DNA of 64,000 bases from Alphaproteobacteria bacterium (GCA_022822665.1 JAJEAR010000062.1:1-64000); one strand, 5' to 3'. Counted from the first letter of the stretch, positions 9,146 through 18,988 are shown. Notes: generated by a model from the sequence alone, not told the origin. Numbers and translations: made by a program.

Positions 9146-9709
9146 ATGGTCGTGCTCACGCGGATCTATACCCGGGGCGGCGACAGGGGCATGACGTCCC
9201 TGGGAGATGGCAGCCGAGTGGACAAGCATTCCACCCGCCCCGAAGCCTACGGGACGGTCGACGAGGCGAATGCCGCGATCGGGCTGGCCCGCCTGCACGC
9301 CTCGGGCGAGCCCGACGCCATGCTGGGCCGCATCCAGAACGACCTGTTCGATCTCGGTGCCGACCTGTGCACGCCCCACAAGGAGGACCCGGAACACCCG
9401 CCACTGCGCGTGACCGGGGAACAGGTCCAGCGGCTAGAAGCGGAAATCGACGCCATGAACGAGCACCTCGAGCCCCTGTCATCCTTCGTATTGCCGGGAG
9501 GAAGCGTCCTGTCCGCCCACCTGCACCACGCACGCACGGTTGTCCGCCGCGCCGAGCGGCACGTCACCCGGCTTTCCGGCGCAGAGCAGATCAACACCCA
9601 CGCGGTCCGGTATGTGAACCGGCTGTCGGATCACCTGTTTGTGCTTGCACGCCATGCCAACGGCGACGGGCGCGATGACGTGCTCTGGGTCCCGGGGGCG
9701 AACCGGTGA
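9146..9709 (+). CDS. pduO: Cob(I)alamin adenosyltransferase, PduO type
   Basis: This cytoplasmic enzyme (EC 2.5.1.17) transfers the adenosyl group of ATP to cob(I)alamin, making adenosylcobalamin. At 187 residues it has the normal family length. The N-terminal ATP-binding segment TRGGDRGMTSLGDGSRVDK and the conserved helix VVRRAERHVTRL, followed by YVNRLSDHLFVLAR, are typical. A ribosome site (aggag, 9132-9136) precedes the ATG. Likely clients are mutases such as methylmalonyl-CoA mutase, which would be needed for the propionyl-CoA made by the MmsA enzyme encoded at 61535; that link is inference. It is probably co-transcribed with the HIG1-like gene. Confidence 0.93.
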   Translation: MVVLTRIYTRGGDRGMTSLGDGSRVDKHSTRPEAYGTVDEANAAIGLARLHASGEPDAMLGRIQNDLFDLGADLCTPHKEDPEHPPLRVTGEQVQRLEAEIDAMNEHLEPLSSFVLPGGSVLSAHLHHARTVVRRAERHVTRLSGAEQINTHAVRYVNRLSDHLFVLARHANGDGRDDVLWVPGANR

Positions 9710-9853
9710 TGCCGGCGTCCGCAGGCGGCAACCGACTGACCGTCCCGGATCTTGCGGCCTCGACCGGTCCTCGCCATGCAGGGTGCCTTCGCTCCTGACA
9801 CCAACCGGTGATGCCGTCGTCCGCGCGATGCGCTCTCCCGCAGGCCGCAACCG
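9701..9853. repeat. Imperfect duplicated segment in a convergent intergenic region
   Basis: The string aaccggtgatgccg, followed by (g/t)cgtccgc, occurs at 9701 and again at 9803. Each copy is followed after a variable gap by a second shared piece, caggcggcaaccg (ending near 9733) and caggccgcaaccg (ending near 9853). The first copy includes the last codons of the cobalamin adenosyltransferase gene. It may be a small intergenic repeat family or a local duplication. Confidence 0.45.
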
Positions 9854-9907
9854 CGTTGCGCTCGCACCGAGGTGCGCCGGGGGACTTCACCCCGACACGC
9901 TTCCGTT

Positions 9908-10663
9908 CTACTGCACCAGCGGCGTCTCGGCGGAGGCGATGTCGAACCCGGCAATCCTGGCGCTGCCGGCGAGGAGGCGGACATACTGCGCAAACGCGCG
10001 GCGCCAGGACGCCTCCTTCAGATATTCCGCGATCTTCTCCGCGACGGCCTCGTAGGGCAGCGCACGTCCCGGCACGCGCTTGTCCACGCGCACGACATGC
10101 ACCCCGTAGCGCGTCTTGACCGGAACCGGCGAGAGCTGCCCCTCTTCGAGGTTGAACAGGAAGGTCTCCATCTCGGGAACCGTGTCGCCACGCGACAGTT
10201 GCCCGAGGCGCCCGTCATTGTGGCGTGAATCGCAGGCCGAGCGCGCCCGTGCGACGTCGCCGAACCGGTCCGGCGAGGCGGACAGCACATCGATCAGTTC
10301 GCCGGCCAGGGCTTCCGCCCGCGCACGCTCTTCCTCGTCTTCGGGGCGCGCGGGCAGCAGGATATGCGCCGCCTCGACGAGGTCGGGGCTGCGGAAGCGT
10401 GACGGGTTGTTGGCGTAATACCGCCGGCATTCCGCCTCCTCCGGGGCGGGAACGTCGACTTCGCGTTCGATCACGTCGCCGATCGCTGTCTCTTCGTGCG
10501 AGACGTCGATGCCGAGCGCACCGGCCCGGTCCAGGAGAAGGGCCCGGATTACCAGCCACTCGGCCGCGGCGCGGCGCGCGGCATCCGCGTTCCCGGCCGG
10601 GTGATACTGCATCTCGCGCAGGATCTCTTCCTCGTCGATGCAGCGGTCATTGACGCGGATCAT
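9908..10663 (-). CDS. Parvulin-type peptidyl-prolyl isomerase at the end of the nar operon
   Basis: This 251-residue protein starts at the ATG 8 bases after the narI stop. It has an N-terminal helical chaperone-like part and a PpiC rotamase domain from about residue 95 to 195 (EAAHILLPARPEDEEER, then HNDGRLGQLSRGDTVPE, then VPVKTRYGVHVVRVD). There is no signal peptide, so it should work in the cytoplasm. PpiC genes at the end of narGHJI operons are common in proteobacteria, and a role in folding or assembling the nitrate reductase is the usual suggestion. NifM is a relative with a similar helper role. The direct substrate is inferred from position only. Confidence 0.85.
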   Translation of the reverse strand: MIRVNDRCIDEEEILREMQYHPAGNADAARRAAAEWLVIRALLLDRAGALGIDVSHEETAIGDVIEREVDVPAPEEAECRRYYANNPSRFRSPDLVEAAHILLPARPEDEEERARAEALAGELIDVLSASPDRFGDVARARSACDSRHNDGRLGQLSRGDTVPEMETFLFNLEEGQLSPVPVKTRYGVHVVRVDKRVPGRALPYEAVAEKIAEYLKEASWRRAFAQYVRLLAGSARIAGFDIASAETPLVQ

Positions 10664-10671
10664 GGCTGTCG

Positions 10672-11376
10672 TCAGGCCGCACGGCGGCCTTCGCGGGTGC
10701 GCACCACCTGGTAGCCGCGCCGCCCCAGATAGCCGATCGGCGCACTCCAGACATGGACCAGGCGGCTGAACGGGAATACGAGGAAGATCGTAAGGCCAAG
10801 GACAATATGCGCCTGGTAGATCCAGTGGACGCCCATCGCGTAGTCCGCCGCATCGGACTGGAAGGTAACGATCTTCTGCGCCCACAGCGAGAGCTGAACC
10901 ATGATCTCGCCGCCTTCCCTGTGCGCCCAGGACAGGGGCAGGCTCGCCAGCCCGAGTACGAGCTGGAGCCAGAGCAGGACCAGGATCGCAATGTCCATGA
11001 CGCTGGAGGTGGCGCGGATGCGCGGGTCGAACAGCCGGCGGTGCAGAAGCATGGTGAGACCGACGAAACACACCACGCCGAACAGACCGCCCGCGACGAT
11101 GGCGAGCACCTGCTTGGTGCCCGACCCCATACCGAAGGCGTGGTAGATCTCCTTGGGCGTCAGCAAGCCGACAAAATGTCCGAAGAACAGCAGCAGGACG
11201 CCCACGTGGAACAGGACGCTGCCCCAGATCAGCTGGCGGCGGCGCAACAACTGGCTCGAACCGCTGCGCCATGTGTATTGCTCGCGGTCGAAACGGATGA
11301 GGCTGCCCGCCAGGAACACCGTGGCCGCCAGATACGGGTAGTAGCCGAACACGAGGATGTGGAACCAGTCAGCCAT
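10672..11376 (-). CDS. narI: Respiratory nitrate reductase, gamma subunit (cytochrome b)
   Basis: This 234-residue membrane subunit carries two b hemes, takes electrons from quinol and passes them to NarH. It has about five membrane helices. Candidate heme-binding histidines lie in FHVGVLLLFFGHFVGLL (helix 2) and in VHWIYQAHIVLG and FSRLVHVW (C-terminal helices), matching the E. coli pattern of two histidines on each side. It starts 3 bases after the narJ stop and is followed 8 bases later by the isomerase gene, so the whole run narG-H-J-I-PPIase appears to be one transcript. Confidence 0.96.
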   Translation of the reverse strand: MADWFHILVFGYYPYLAATVFLAGSLIRFDREQYTWRSGSSQLLRRRQLIWGSVLFHVGVLLLFFGHFVGLLTPKEIYHAFGMGSGTKQVLAIVAGGLFGVVCFVGLTMLLHRRLFDPRIRATSSVMDIAILVLLWLQLVLGLASLPLSWAHREGGEIMVQLSLWAQKIVTFQSDAADYAMGVHWIYQAHIVLGLTIFLVFPFSRLVHVWSAPIGYLGRRGYQVVRTREGRRAA

Positions 11377-11379
11377 TGG

Positions 11380-12084
11380 TCATGCTCCGTCGATTCCGGG
11401 CGGGCGCGGCGCGTCCGGGGGTACCGCCATGCGGTTGAGGACGTCGCGGGCCGCAACGCAGCCGCCGTCGGGCGCACCGTCGAAGGCCGGGGCTTCCTCC
11501 CACTCACTGTCAATCTCCGCCGCCTCCTCCGCCGGTGACTTGTCATGCTGGAGGAGACCCTCGACCACGGAGCGGTCGGGCTTGCGGGCGGCCATGTCCT
11601 CCAGGGCCCGCAGCACACCGGCATAGTCGCTGCCGCGCCGTTCCAGCCGCACCCGGATCGCGGCGAGGATATGGACCACGTCGGCGAGCAGGCCCGACGC
11701 CTCCTTCGGCTCGACGAGGGACAGGAACTCGAGGAAGAGCGGGAGATAGTCGGGCAGCTCGTTCGCATCGATGCTGTAGCCGTTCGCCCGGTAGTGCTCC
11801 GCGAGATTGACCATCGCCTGGCCGCGGTCGCGGGATTCCCCGTGAATGTGCTCGAACAGGTGCAGCGAGAGGTTTCGCGAACGATCGAACAGACCGACAT
11901 AGGCCTCCTGGGAGGCCAGCAGCTCCTCGCGCGCCAGTCTCGCGGCCAGCCCGCTGACCGCGGAGCGCGAGGATCGGGACAGGGCCCGCTCCCGGTCGAC
12001 AAGCGCGGCGATATCGCCCGCCGCCCCTGCCAGCTCGGGGCTCGGGTACTGCAGCAGCGCGCCGAGAGCCCTGTAGATCATCAT
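11380..12084 (-). CDS. narJ: Nitrate reductase assembly chaperone
   Basis: NarJ is a cytoplasmic, system-specific chaperone that binds the N-terminus of NarG and allows molybdenum cofactor insertion before the enzyme attaches to the membrane. The 234-residue protein is mostly helical, with typical N-terminal features (YRALGALLQYPSPEL) and the central EHYRANGYSIDANELPDYL segment. It overlaps the narH stop by 4 bases (ATGA), which indicates translational coupling. The C-terminal tail is acidic and poorly conserved, as usual for the family. Confidence 0.95.
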   Translation of the reverse strand: MMIYRALGALLQYPSPELAGAAGDIAALVDRERALSRSSRSAVSGLAARLAREELLASQEAYVGLFDRSRNLSLHLFEHIHGESRDRGQAMVNLAEHYRANGYSIDANELPDYLPLFLEFLSLVEPKEASGLLADVVHILAAIRVRLERRGSDYAGVLRALEDMAARKPDRSVVEGLLQHDKSPAEEAAEIDSEWEEAPAFDGAPDGGCVAARDVLNRMAVPPDAPRPPGIDGA

Positions 12085-13625
12085 CGCCCGGGTGCCGCCC
12101 TGTCCGAGCGGCCGCCGGCGGACGGGCCGACCCGCACCTCATGGCTGAACAGGTCGATCTTGCCGCCGCCACCGCTGCAGCCGTCGCCGAAGCTGAAGCC
12201 GCATTCGCCGCGAAGATCGAACGCCTCCTCCGCGTATTCGCGGTGGCTGGTCGGGATCACGAACCTGTCCTCGTAGTTCGCGATCGCCATGGTCTGGTAC
12301 ATGTCCTCGATCGCGGCCTCGGTCAGGCCGACCCGGTCCAGCACCTCCAGCTCGCGCCTGTCCTCGACATGCCGTGCGCGCATGTAGGCCCGCATCGCCA
12401 GCATCCGCTCCAGGGCGAGCTTGACCGGAGCCTCGTCGCCCGCGGTCAGCAGGTTGGCGAGGTAGCGCAGCGGGATACGCAGCTGCGAGACATCCGGAAT
12501 GAGGCCGTGCGAACCGAGCGCACCCGCCTCCGCCGCCGACTGGATCGGCGAGAGGGGCGGCACGTACCAGACCATGGGCAGGGTGCGGTATTCGGGATGC
12601 AGCGGGAATGCCACCTTCCAGTCCATCGCCATGCGATAGACCGGGGAACGCTGCGCGGCGTCAAGCCAGGACTGCGGCACCCCGTCGGCCCGCGCCTGCC
12701 GGATCACTTCGGGATCGAAGGGATCGAGGAAGATGTCGAGTTGCGCCTGGTACAGGTCCTTCGGATCTTCGACCGCGGCCGCGGACTCGATCCGATCGGC
12801 GTCGTAGAGCAGCACGCCGAGATACCGGATGCGTCCGACGCAGGTCTCGGAACAGACGGTCGGCTGGCCCGCCTCGATGCGCGGATAGCAGAAGATGCAC
12901 TTCTCCGACTTTCCGGAACGCCAGTTGTAGTAGATCTTCTTGTAGGGGCATCCCGAGACGCACATGCGCCAGCCGCGGCACTTGTCCTGGTCGATCAGGA
13001 CGATGCCGTCCTCTTCCCGCTTGTAGATCGCGCCCGAGGGACAGGCCGCCACGCAGGTCGGGTTCAGGCAGTGCTCGCACAGGCGGGGCAGGTACATCAT
13101 GAAGGTGTTTTCGAACTGGCCGTAAACCTCCTTCTCGATCGCCTCGAAATTCACGTCCCGGCTGCGCTTGGAAAACTCGCCGCCGAGAATTTCCTCCCAG
13201 TTCGGCCCCCACTCGATCTTCTCCATGCGCTCGCCGCTGATGAGCGAACGCGGGCGCGCCGTGGGTGCGGTCTCGGACTCCGGAGCGTTCTGCAGGTGCT
13301 CGTAGTCAAACGTGAAGGGTTCGTAATAGTCGTCGATCTCGGGCATGTCCGGGTTGGCGAATATCTTCGCGAGGATACGCAGCTTTCCGCCCATCTTCGG
13401 TGCGATGCGCCCGTTCTTCTTACGCACCCAGCCCCCGTTCCAGACCTCCTGGTTCTCCCATTCCTTGGGATAGCCGACACCGGGCTTGGTCTCGACATTG
13501 TTGAACCACGCGTACTCCATGCCTTCCCGGCTGGTCCAGACGTTCTTGCAGGTCACCGAGCAGGTATGGCAGCCGATGCACTTGTCGAGGTTGAGCACCT
13601 TGCCGATCTGTGCGCGAATCTTCAT
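12081..13625 (-). CDS. narH: Respiratory nitrate reductase, beta subunit (iron-sulfur)
   Basis: This 514-residue electron-transfer subunit links NarI heme to NarG. The first cysteine group is at residues 16, 19, 22 and 26 (CIGCHTCSVTCKNVW). The further groups are CEHCLNPTCVAACP, CRGWRMCVSGCPYKK, CIFC and CSETC. The tryptophan in CRGWRMC marks the site that holds a 3Fe-4S instead of a 4Fe-4S cluster, a hallmark of NarH. It overlaps narG by 4 bases and narJ by 4 bases. Length and order are those of the membrane-bound NarGHI enzyme, active site facing the cytoplasm. Confidence 0.97.
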   Translation of the reverse strand: MKIRAQIGKVLNLDKCIGCHTCSVTCKNVWTSREGMEYAWFNNVETKPGVGYPKEWENQEVWNGGWVRKKNGRIAPKMGGKLRILAKIFANPDMPEIDDYYEPFTFDYEHLQNAPESETAPTARPRSLISGERMEKIEWGPNWEEILGGEFSKRSRDVNFEAIEKEVYGQFENTFMMYLPRLCEHCLNPTCVAACPSGAIYKREEDGIVLIDQDKCRGWRMCVSGCPYKKIYYNWRSGKSEKCIFCYPRIEAGQPTVCSETCVGRIRYLGVLLYDADRIESAAAVEDPKDLYQAQLDIFLDPFDPEVIRQARADGVPQSWLDAAQRSPVYRMAMDWKVAFPLHPEYRTLPMVWYVPPLSPIQSAAEAGALGSHGLIPDVSQLRIPLRYLANLLTAGDEAPVKLALERMLAMRAYMRARHVEDRRELEVLDRVGLTEAAIEDMYQTMAIANYEDRFVIPTSHREYAEEAFDLRGECGFSFGDGCSGGGGKIDLFSHEVRVGPSAGGRSDRAAPGR

Positions 13626-16600
13626 TCTGCCGCCTCCCTCTCCGGGGCCCGTAGGGGACCATCCTTCCAGTCGACCGTCTGCATCCTGCGCACGATCACG
13701 AACTCGTCGCGGTTCGAGCCAACGGTGCCGTAGTAGTTGAAGCCGTAGGACTGCTGCGCATAGCCGCCGACCATGTGTGTCGGCTTGACCGTTGCGCGGG
13801 TGACCGAGTTGTGGATGCCGCCACGCCCGCCGGTCACCTCGCTCGCCGGCACGTTCACGATCTTCTCCTGCGCGTGGTACATCAGCGTCATGCCCTCCGG
13901 CACGCGCTGGCTGACGACCGCACGCGCGACCAGAGCGCCGTTGGCGTTGTAGGCCTCGATCCAGTCATTGTCCGCGACGCCGATCTTGCGGGCGTCGGTT
14001 TCACTGATCCACACGATGGGCCCGCCACGCGAAAGCGTCAGCATCAGCAGGTTGTCGGTGTAGGTGCTGTGGATGCCCCATTTCTGGTGCGGCGTGATGA
14101 AGTTCAGCACCACCTGCGGACTGCCGTTGTCCTTGTCGTCGATCAGCGGCCGGATGGTCTTGGTATCGACCGGCGGCTTGTACACGCAGAGCTGTTCTCC
14201 GAAGGCGCGCATCCACAAATGGTCCTGGTAGAGCTGCTGGCGCCCGCTCAGCGTGCGCCACGGGATCAGCTCGTGCACATTGGTGTAGCCGGCGGTGTAG
14301 GTGACATGTTCCGCCTCCACGCCTGACCAGGTGGGCGAGGAGATGATCTTGCGAGGCTGGGCCTGCAGGTCGCGGAAGCGCAGCTTGTCCTCCTCGCGGG
14401 CTGCCGCGAGATGTTCGTGGCCGCGCCCTGTGGCCCTGCCAAGCGCCGCCCAGGCCTTGACGGCAACATGCCCGTTGGTCTCGGGCGCCAGCGCCAGCAC
14501 CACCTCGGTCGCATCGACGTCGGACTCGATCCTGGCCAACCCCTTCGAGACCCCCTCCTCGCGCACCTCGCCGTTGAGCCGCTTGAGGAACTCGACCTCG
14601 TCCTCGGTGTTCCAGGCAATCCCCTTGCCACCGTTGCCGACCTTCGTCATCAGCGGGCCCAGGGCCGTGAACTTCCTGTAGGTGCTCGGAAAGTCGCGTT
14701 CGACCACGACCATGTTCGGCATGGTCTTCCCCGGGACCGGATCACACTCGCCCTGCTTCCAGTCGCTGACCTCGAAAGGCTGGGCCAGTTCCGTCGGGGT
14801 GTCGTGAAGTGTCGGAACCAGCACGAGGTCGCGCTCGATGCCCAGTTCGCCCTCCGCCACCTCCGAGAAGGTCTTCGCGATACCCTTGAAGATCTCCCAG
14901 TCGCTGCGTGACTCCCAGACCGGGTCGACCGCCGCCGAGAGCGGGTGGATGAAGGGGTGCATGTCGGACGTGTTGAGGTCGTTCTTCTCGTACCAGGTGG
15001 CGGTCGGCAGAACGATGTCCGAATACAGGCAGGTGGTGGACATGCGGAAGTCGAGCGTGACCAGCAGGTCGAGCTTGCCTTCCGGCGCGGAGTCGCGCCA
15101 CGCCACCTCGACCGGCTTCTGCTCGCCGGTCTCGCCGAGATCCCTGCCCTGTACCCCGTGCTGGGTGCCGAGCAGGTGTTTCAGGAAGTACTCGTGGCCC
15201 TTGCCGCTCGAGCCGAGCAGGTTGGAGCGCCAGACGAACAGGTTGCGGGGCCAGTTTCTCGGATCGTCGGGATCCTCGCAGGACATCTGCAGACTGCCGT
15301 CGCGCAGCCCGGCGAGCGCCACCTGCACCGGATCGGCATCGCCGGCGCTCCTGGTGACCTCCAGCGGGTTGGTGGCGAGCTGCGGAGCCGACGGCAGCCA
15401 GCCCATGCGCTCGGAACGGACGTTGAAGTCGATCAGGCTGAGCGACTGCCAGTCGCCCTCGGGCGCGAGCGGCGAGACAATCTCGTCCACGGAGAGTTTC
15501 TCGTACCGCCACTGGTCGGTGTGGCTGTACCAGAACGACGTGCTGTTCATCTGCCGCGGCGGACGGTTCCAGTCCAGCGCGAAGGCCAGCGGCAACCAGC
15601 CGGTCTGGGGCCGCAGCTTCTCCTGACCGACGTAATGCGACCAGCCGCCGCCTGATTTCCCGACACACCCGCACATCACCAGCATGTTGATGATGCTGCG
15701 GTAGATCATGTCCATGTGATACCAGTGGTTGAGCGCGGCCCCGACAATGATCATCGAACGGCCCTCGGTCCGGTGCGCATTGTCGGCGAACTGCCGGGCG
15801 ACAGCGATGACCTTGTCCCGCGCAACCCCGGTGATGCGCTCCTGCCAGGCCGGCGTATAGGGCACGTCGTCGTCAAGGCTCGCCGCAACGTTCTCGCCGC
15901 CAAGTCCGCGGTCAATCCCGTAGTTCGCCACGAACAGGTCGTAGACGGTGGCGACCCGCACCTCGCCTTCGGCGGTCCGGAGCTTCCTGACCGGCACGTT
16001 GCGCCACAGCACTTCGTCGTGATCCGTGCCGGCGAAATGCTCGTGCTTCGCGTGGCCGAAATAGGGGAAGCCGACCGAGACGACCTCGTCGCGTATGTCG
16101 ATGAGACTCAGCCTGAGGCTCGTGCGCGAACCGTCGCCACCGTTCTTCTCCTCGATGTTCCACTTGCCGGTCTCGCCCCAGCGAAAGCCGATGGAGCCGA
16201 CGGGACAGACCGGCTCGTCGTCCCGTGCCCCGTCGATGGCGACGGTCTTCCATTCGGGATTGTTGTCCTGCTCCAGCGCGCCCGGCAGGTCGGCCGCGCG
16301 CAGCATGCGGTCCGGCACGTATCCGTTTTCTGTATGCCGCAGGGTGACCAGGAACGGCATGTCGGTGTACCGGCGGCAGTAGTCCTCGAAATACGGGCTC
16401 CTGCCAGCCAGGTGCCACTCCCTGAGGATCACGTGCCCCATCGCCAGGGCGAGGGCGGCGTCGGTGCCCTGTTTCGGGTTGAGCCAGATATCGGCGAACT
16501 TGGACGCCTCACTGTAGTCGGGCGTCACCGTCACCGTCGTCGCGCCCTTGTAGCGGACCTCGGTCATGAAGTGGGCATCGGGCGTGCGCGTCTGGGGCAC

Positions 16601-17365
16601 GTTCGAGCCCCACATCATCAGGAAGGTCGAGTTGTACCAGTCCGCGCTCTCCGGCACGTCGGTCTGCTCGCCCCAGGTCTGCGGGCTCGACGGCGGCAGG
16701 TCGCAGTACCAGTCGTAGAAGCTCATGCACACTCCGCCGATCAGCGAGAGATAGCGTGAGCCGGCAGCGTAGGAGATCATGGACATGGCCGGGATCGGCG
16801 AGAAGCCGATGATGCGGTCAGGCCCGTGGGTCCTGATCGTGTAGACGTTGGCCGCGGCGATGATCTCGTTGACTTCCTCCCAGTCGGAACGCACGAAGCC
16901 GCCGAGGCCGCGCACACGCTGGTAGTCGCTGCGCCTGGTCTCGTCCTCGACGATCGACGCCCAGGCGGCGACCGGCGCCATGGTCTTGCGTGCTTCGCGC
17001 CAGTACCGGACCAGCCGGCTGCGAACCAGGGGGTATTTCAGGCGATTGGCGCTGTAGATGTACCAGGAGTAGCTGGCGCCGCGTGAACATCCACGGGGCT
17101 CGTGGTTCGGCAGGTCCGGACGGGTACGCGGATAGTCGGTCTGCTGCGTCTCCCAGGTGATGATCCCGCCCTTGACATATATCTGCCAGCTGCAGGAGCC
17201 GGTGCAGTTCACGCCGTGGGTCGAGCGCACCACCTTGTCGTGCTGCCAGCGCGCCCGGTAGGCGTCCTCCCACTCGCGATCCTCGCTGGTCACGATGCCG
17301 TGCCCGTCCGCGAAGGTGTCCACGGTCTTCCTGAAGAAGGTCAACCGGTCGAGGAAATGGCTCAT
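13622..17365 (-). CDS. narG: Respiratory nitrate reductase, alpha subunit (molybdenum)
   Basis: This is the catalytic subunit (EC 1.7.5.1), which reduces nitrate to nitrite at a bis-molybdopterin guanine dinucleotide centre. Its 1247 residues match the family. The FS0 cluster ligands His50, Cys54, Cys58 and Cys93 are visible (HGVNCTGSCSW and EPRGCSRGASYSW). The segment ADWYNSTFLMMWGSNVPQ carries the Asp expected to bind molybdenum. No twin-arginine export signal begins the protein beyond the vestigial N-terminal tail, as in other NarG proteins. The start lies 15 bases after the narK stop, so transporter and enzyme are probably co-transcribed. Confidence 0.97.
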   Translation of the reverse strand: MSHFLDRLTFFRKTVDTFADGHGIVTSEDREWEDAYRARWQHDKVVRSTHGVNCTGSCSWQIYVKGGIITWETQQTDYPRTRPDLPNHEPRGCSRGASYSWYIYSANRLKYPLVRSRLVRYWREARKTMAPVAAWASIVEDETRRSDYQRVRGLGGFVRSDWEEVNEIIAAANVYTIRTHGPDRIIGFSPIPAMSMISYAAGSRYLSLIGGVCMSFYDWYCDLPPSSPQTWGEQTDVPESADWYNSTFLMMWGSNVPQTRTPDAHFMTEVRYKGATTVTVTPDYSEASKFADIWLNPKQGTDAALALAMGHVILREWHLAGRSPYFEDYCRRYTDMPFLVTLRHTENGYVPDRMLRAADLPGALEQDNNPEWKTVAIDGARDDEPVCPVGSIGFRWGETGKWNIEEKNGGDGSRTSLRLSLIDIRDEVVSVGFPYFGHAKHEHFAGTDHDEVLWRNVPVRKLRTAEGEVRVATVYDLFVANYGIDRGLGGENVAASLDDDVPYTPAWQERITGVARDKVIAVARQFADNAHRTEGRSMIIVGAALNHWYHMDMIYRSIINMLVMCGCVGKSGGGWSHYVGQEKLRPQTGWLPLAFALDWNRPPRQMNSTSFWYSHTDQWRYEKLSVDEIVSPLAPEGDWQSLSLIDFNVRSERMGWLPSAPQLATNPLEVTRSAGDADPVQVALAGLRDGSLQMSCEDPDDPRNWPRNLFVWRSNLLGSSGKGHEYFLKHLLGTQHGVQGRDLGETGEQKPVEVAWRDSAPEGKLDLLVTLDFRMSTTCLYSDIVLPTATWYEKNDLNTSDMHPFIHPLSAAVDPVWESRSDWEIFKGIAKTFSEVAEGELGIERDLVLVPTLHDTPTELAQPFEVSDWKQGECDPVPGKTMPNMVVVERDFPSTYRKFTALGPLMTKVGNGGKGIAWNTEDEVEFLKRLNGEVREEGVSKGLARIESDVDATEVVLALAPETNGHVAVKAWAALGRATGRGHEHLAAAREEDKLRFRDLQAQPRKIISSPTWSGVEAEHVTYTAGYTNVHELIPWRTLSGRQQLYQDHLWMRAFGEQLCVYKPPVDTKTIRPLIDDKDNGSPQVVLNFITPHQKWGIHSTYTDNLLMLTLSRGGPIVWISETDARKIGVADNDWIEAYNANGALVARAVVSQRVPEGMTLMYHAQEKIVNVPASEVTGGRGGIHNSVTRATVKPTHMVGGYAQQSYGFNYYGTVGSNRDEFVIVRRMQTVDWKDGPLRAPEREAAE

Positions 17366-17380
17366 TAGGGTACCGCCTCC

Positions 17381-18988
17381 CTACGGGTTCTTCACATAGG
17401 CGTTCCTGCGCAGATAGAACCACCAGTTGATGCAGATGCAGATCGCATAGAAGGCCGCGAATCCGTACAGCGCGTGTTCCGGGGTCGTTGCCTTGATCTG
17501 TTCGCCGAACACCTTCGGAATGATGAAGGCGCCGTAGGCGGCGACGGCCGACGTCCAGCCGAGAACTGGGCCTGCCTGCACCTTGTCGAAGACGATGGCA
17601 ATGGTGCGGAAGGTGGACCCGTTACCGATTCCGGTAGCCGCGAACAGGATCAGGAACAGGATCAGGAACGGCAGGAAGTAGTCTTCCGGCGTCTCCGACG
17701 CGTAGGCGAGAGACAGGAAATAGGCCACGCCCAGCGCGCAGGCGACCATGATGAAGGAGATGATCTGGGTGACCAGCGCACCGCCGAACCGGTCGGAGAT
17801 CATGCCGCCGATCGGACGGATCAGCGCGCCGATGAAGGGACCGGTCCATGCATACATCAGCGCGCTCGGCCCGTTCGGATTCACCGTCGTGTGGGTCATG
17901 ACGCCGTCCACCTCGATATGCTGGAAGCCGAACACGACCTTGATGGCGAGGCCGAAGGCGGCGGCATAGCCGATGAACGAGCCGAAGGTCATCGTGTAGA
18001 TGACCGTCATTGCCCAGGTGTGCTTGTTCCTGAAGATCGCGTACTGCTGTTCGAGGCTCTGGCGTATGGGGCCGCGAATGAGCCTGAGCGCGAAGACCGT
18101 GGCCGCGATCACCAGCGGCAGAACGATCCACTTGCTGAGTTCGAGGCCGGAACCGCCCGCGTTCTCCGGCAGCAGCAGCCACAGGCCGATGGCGGCGGTG
18201 ACCAGGCCGACGGCCAGCATGCCCAGGATCTTGCCGAAGGCACCGACGGTCGAGTCGAGGCCCGGCGAGACGTGTTCCGCGGTGATGTTGTTCATGCCGA
18301 ACCAGGCGGCAATCACCAGGGGAATCAGGATGGCAACCCAGATGTAGCCGGCATTGTGGATGTAGGTATCGGTACCCGCCGGTATCTTCCCGACCAGTGT
18401 TCCCGAGCTGTTGGCAAGGATGAGCGCCGAGCCGCCGAATACCCCGACCGTCATGACGAGCGGGACCAGGATCTGCATCGTGGTGACGCCGAAATTGCCG
18501 AGCCCGGCATTCATGCCGAGCGAGTAGCCCTGGACGTTCTTCGGGAAGAAGAACGAGATGTTCGACATCGAGGACGCGAAGTTGCCGCCGCCGAAGCCCG
18601 ACAGCAGCGCCATGATCTGGAACTGCCACAGCGGTGTGTCCGGATCCTGCAGCAAGAAGCCGGTGCCCGCCGCGGGAATGATCAGCAGGGCTGTCGTCAG
18701 GAATATCGTGTTGCGGCCGCCGGCGATGCGGATGAAGAACGACGAGGGGATCCGCAGGGTCGCGCCGCTCAGTCCGGCAATCGCGGCAAGGGTGAACAGT
18801 TCCGCCTGGCTGAACGGGAACTTCAGGTTGATCATCTGGACGGTGATGATCCCCCAGTAGAGCCAGACCGCGAAGCCGCACAGCAGGCAGGGAATCGAGA
18901 TCCAGAGGTTGCGTGTCGCGATACGCTTGCCCTCGGCGTTCCAGAATTTCTCGTCTTCCGGATCCCAGTTCGTGAGGTTCCTTGCCAT
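17381..18988 (-). CDS. narK: Nitrate/nitrite transporter, NarK2-like (MFS)
   Basis: This 535-residue major facilitator protein has about 12 membrane helices, a longer N-terminal tail (MARNLTNWDPEDEKFWNAEG) and a large loop between helices. The nitrate signature is visible as NAGLGNFGVTTMQILVPLV in the first half. NarK2-type proteins exchange nitrate for nitrite, which would feed NarG and remove its toxic product. It lies between the second transporter gene and narG, with short gaps of 51 and 15 bases, like the narK1-narK2-narGHJI order known in Pseudomonas and Paracoccus. Direction of transport is inferred from the subfamily. Confidence 0.92.
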   Translation of the reverse strand: MARNLTNWDPEDEKFWNAEGKRIATRNLWISIPCLLCGFAVWLYWGIITVQMINLKFPFSQAELFTLAAIAGLSGATLRIPSSFFIRIAGGRNTIFLTTALLIIPAAGTGFLLQDPDTPLWQFQIMALLSGFGGGNFASSMSNISFFFPKNVQGYSLGMNAGLGNFGVTTMQILVPLVMTVGVFGGSALILANSSGTLVGKIPAGTDTYIHNAGYIWVAILIPLVIAAWFGMNNITAEHVSPGLDSTVGAFGKILGMLAVGLVTAAIGLWLLLPENAGGSGLELSKWIVLPLVIAATVFALRLIRGPIRQSLEQQYAIFRNKHTWAMTVIYTMTFGSFIGYAAAFGLAIKVVFGFQHIEVDGVMTHTTVNPNGPSALMYAWTGPFIGALIRPIGGMISDRFGGALVTQIISFIMVACALGVAYFLSLAYASETPEDYFLPFLILFLILFAATGIGNGSTFRTIAIVFDKVQAGPVLGWTSAVAAYGAFIIPKVFGEQIKATTPEHALYGFAAFYAICICINWWFYLRRNAYVKNP

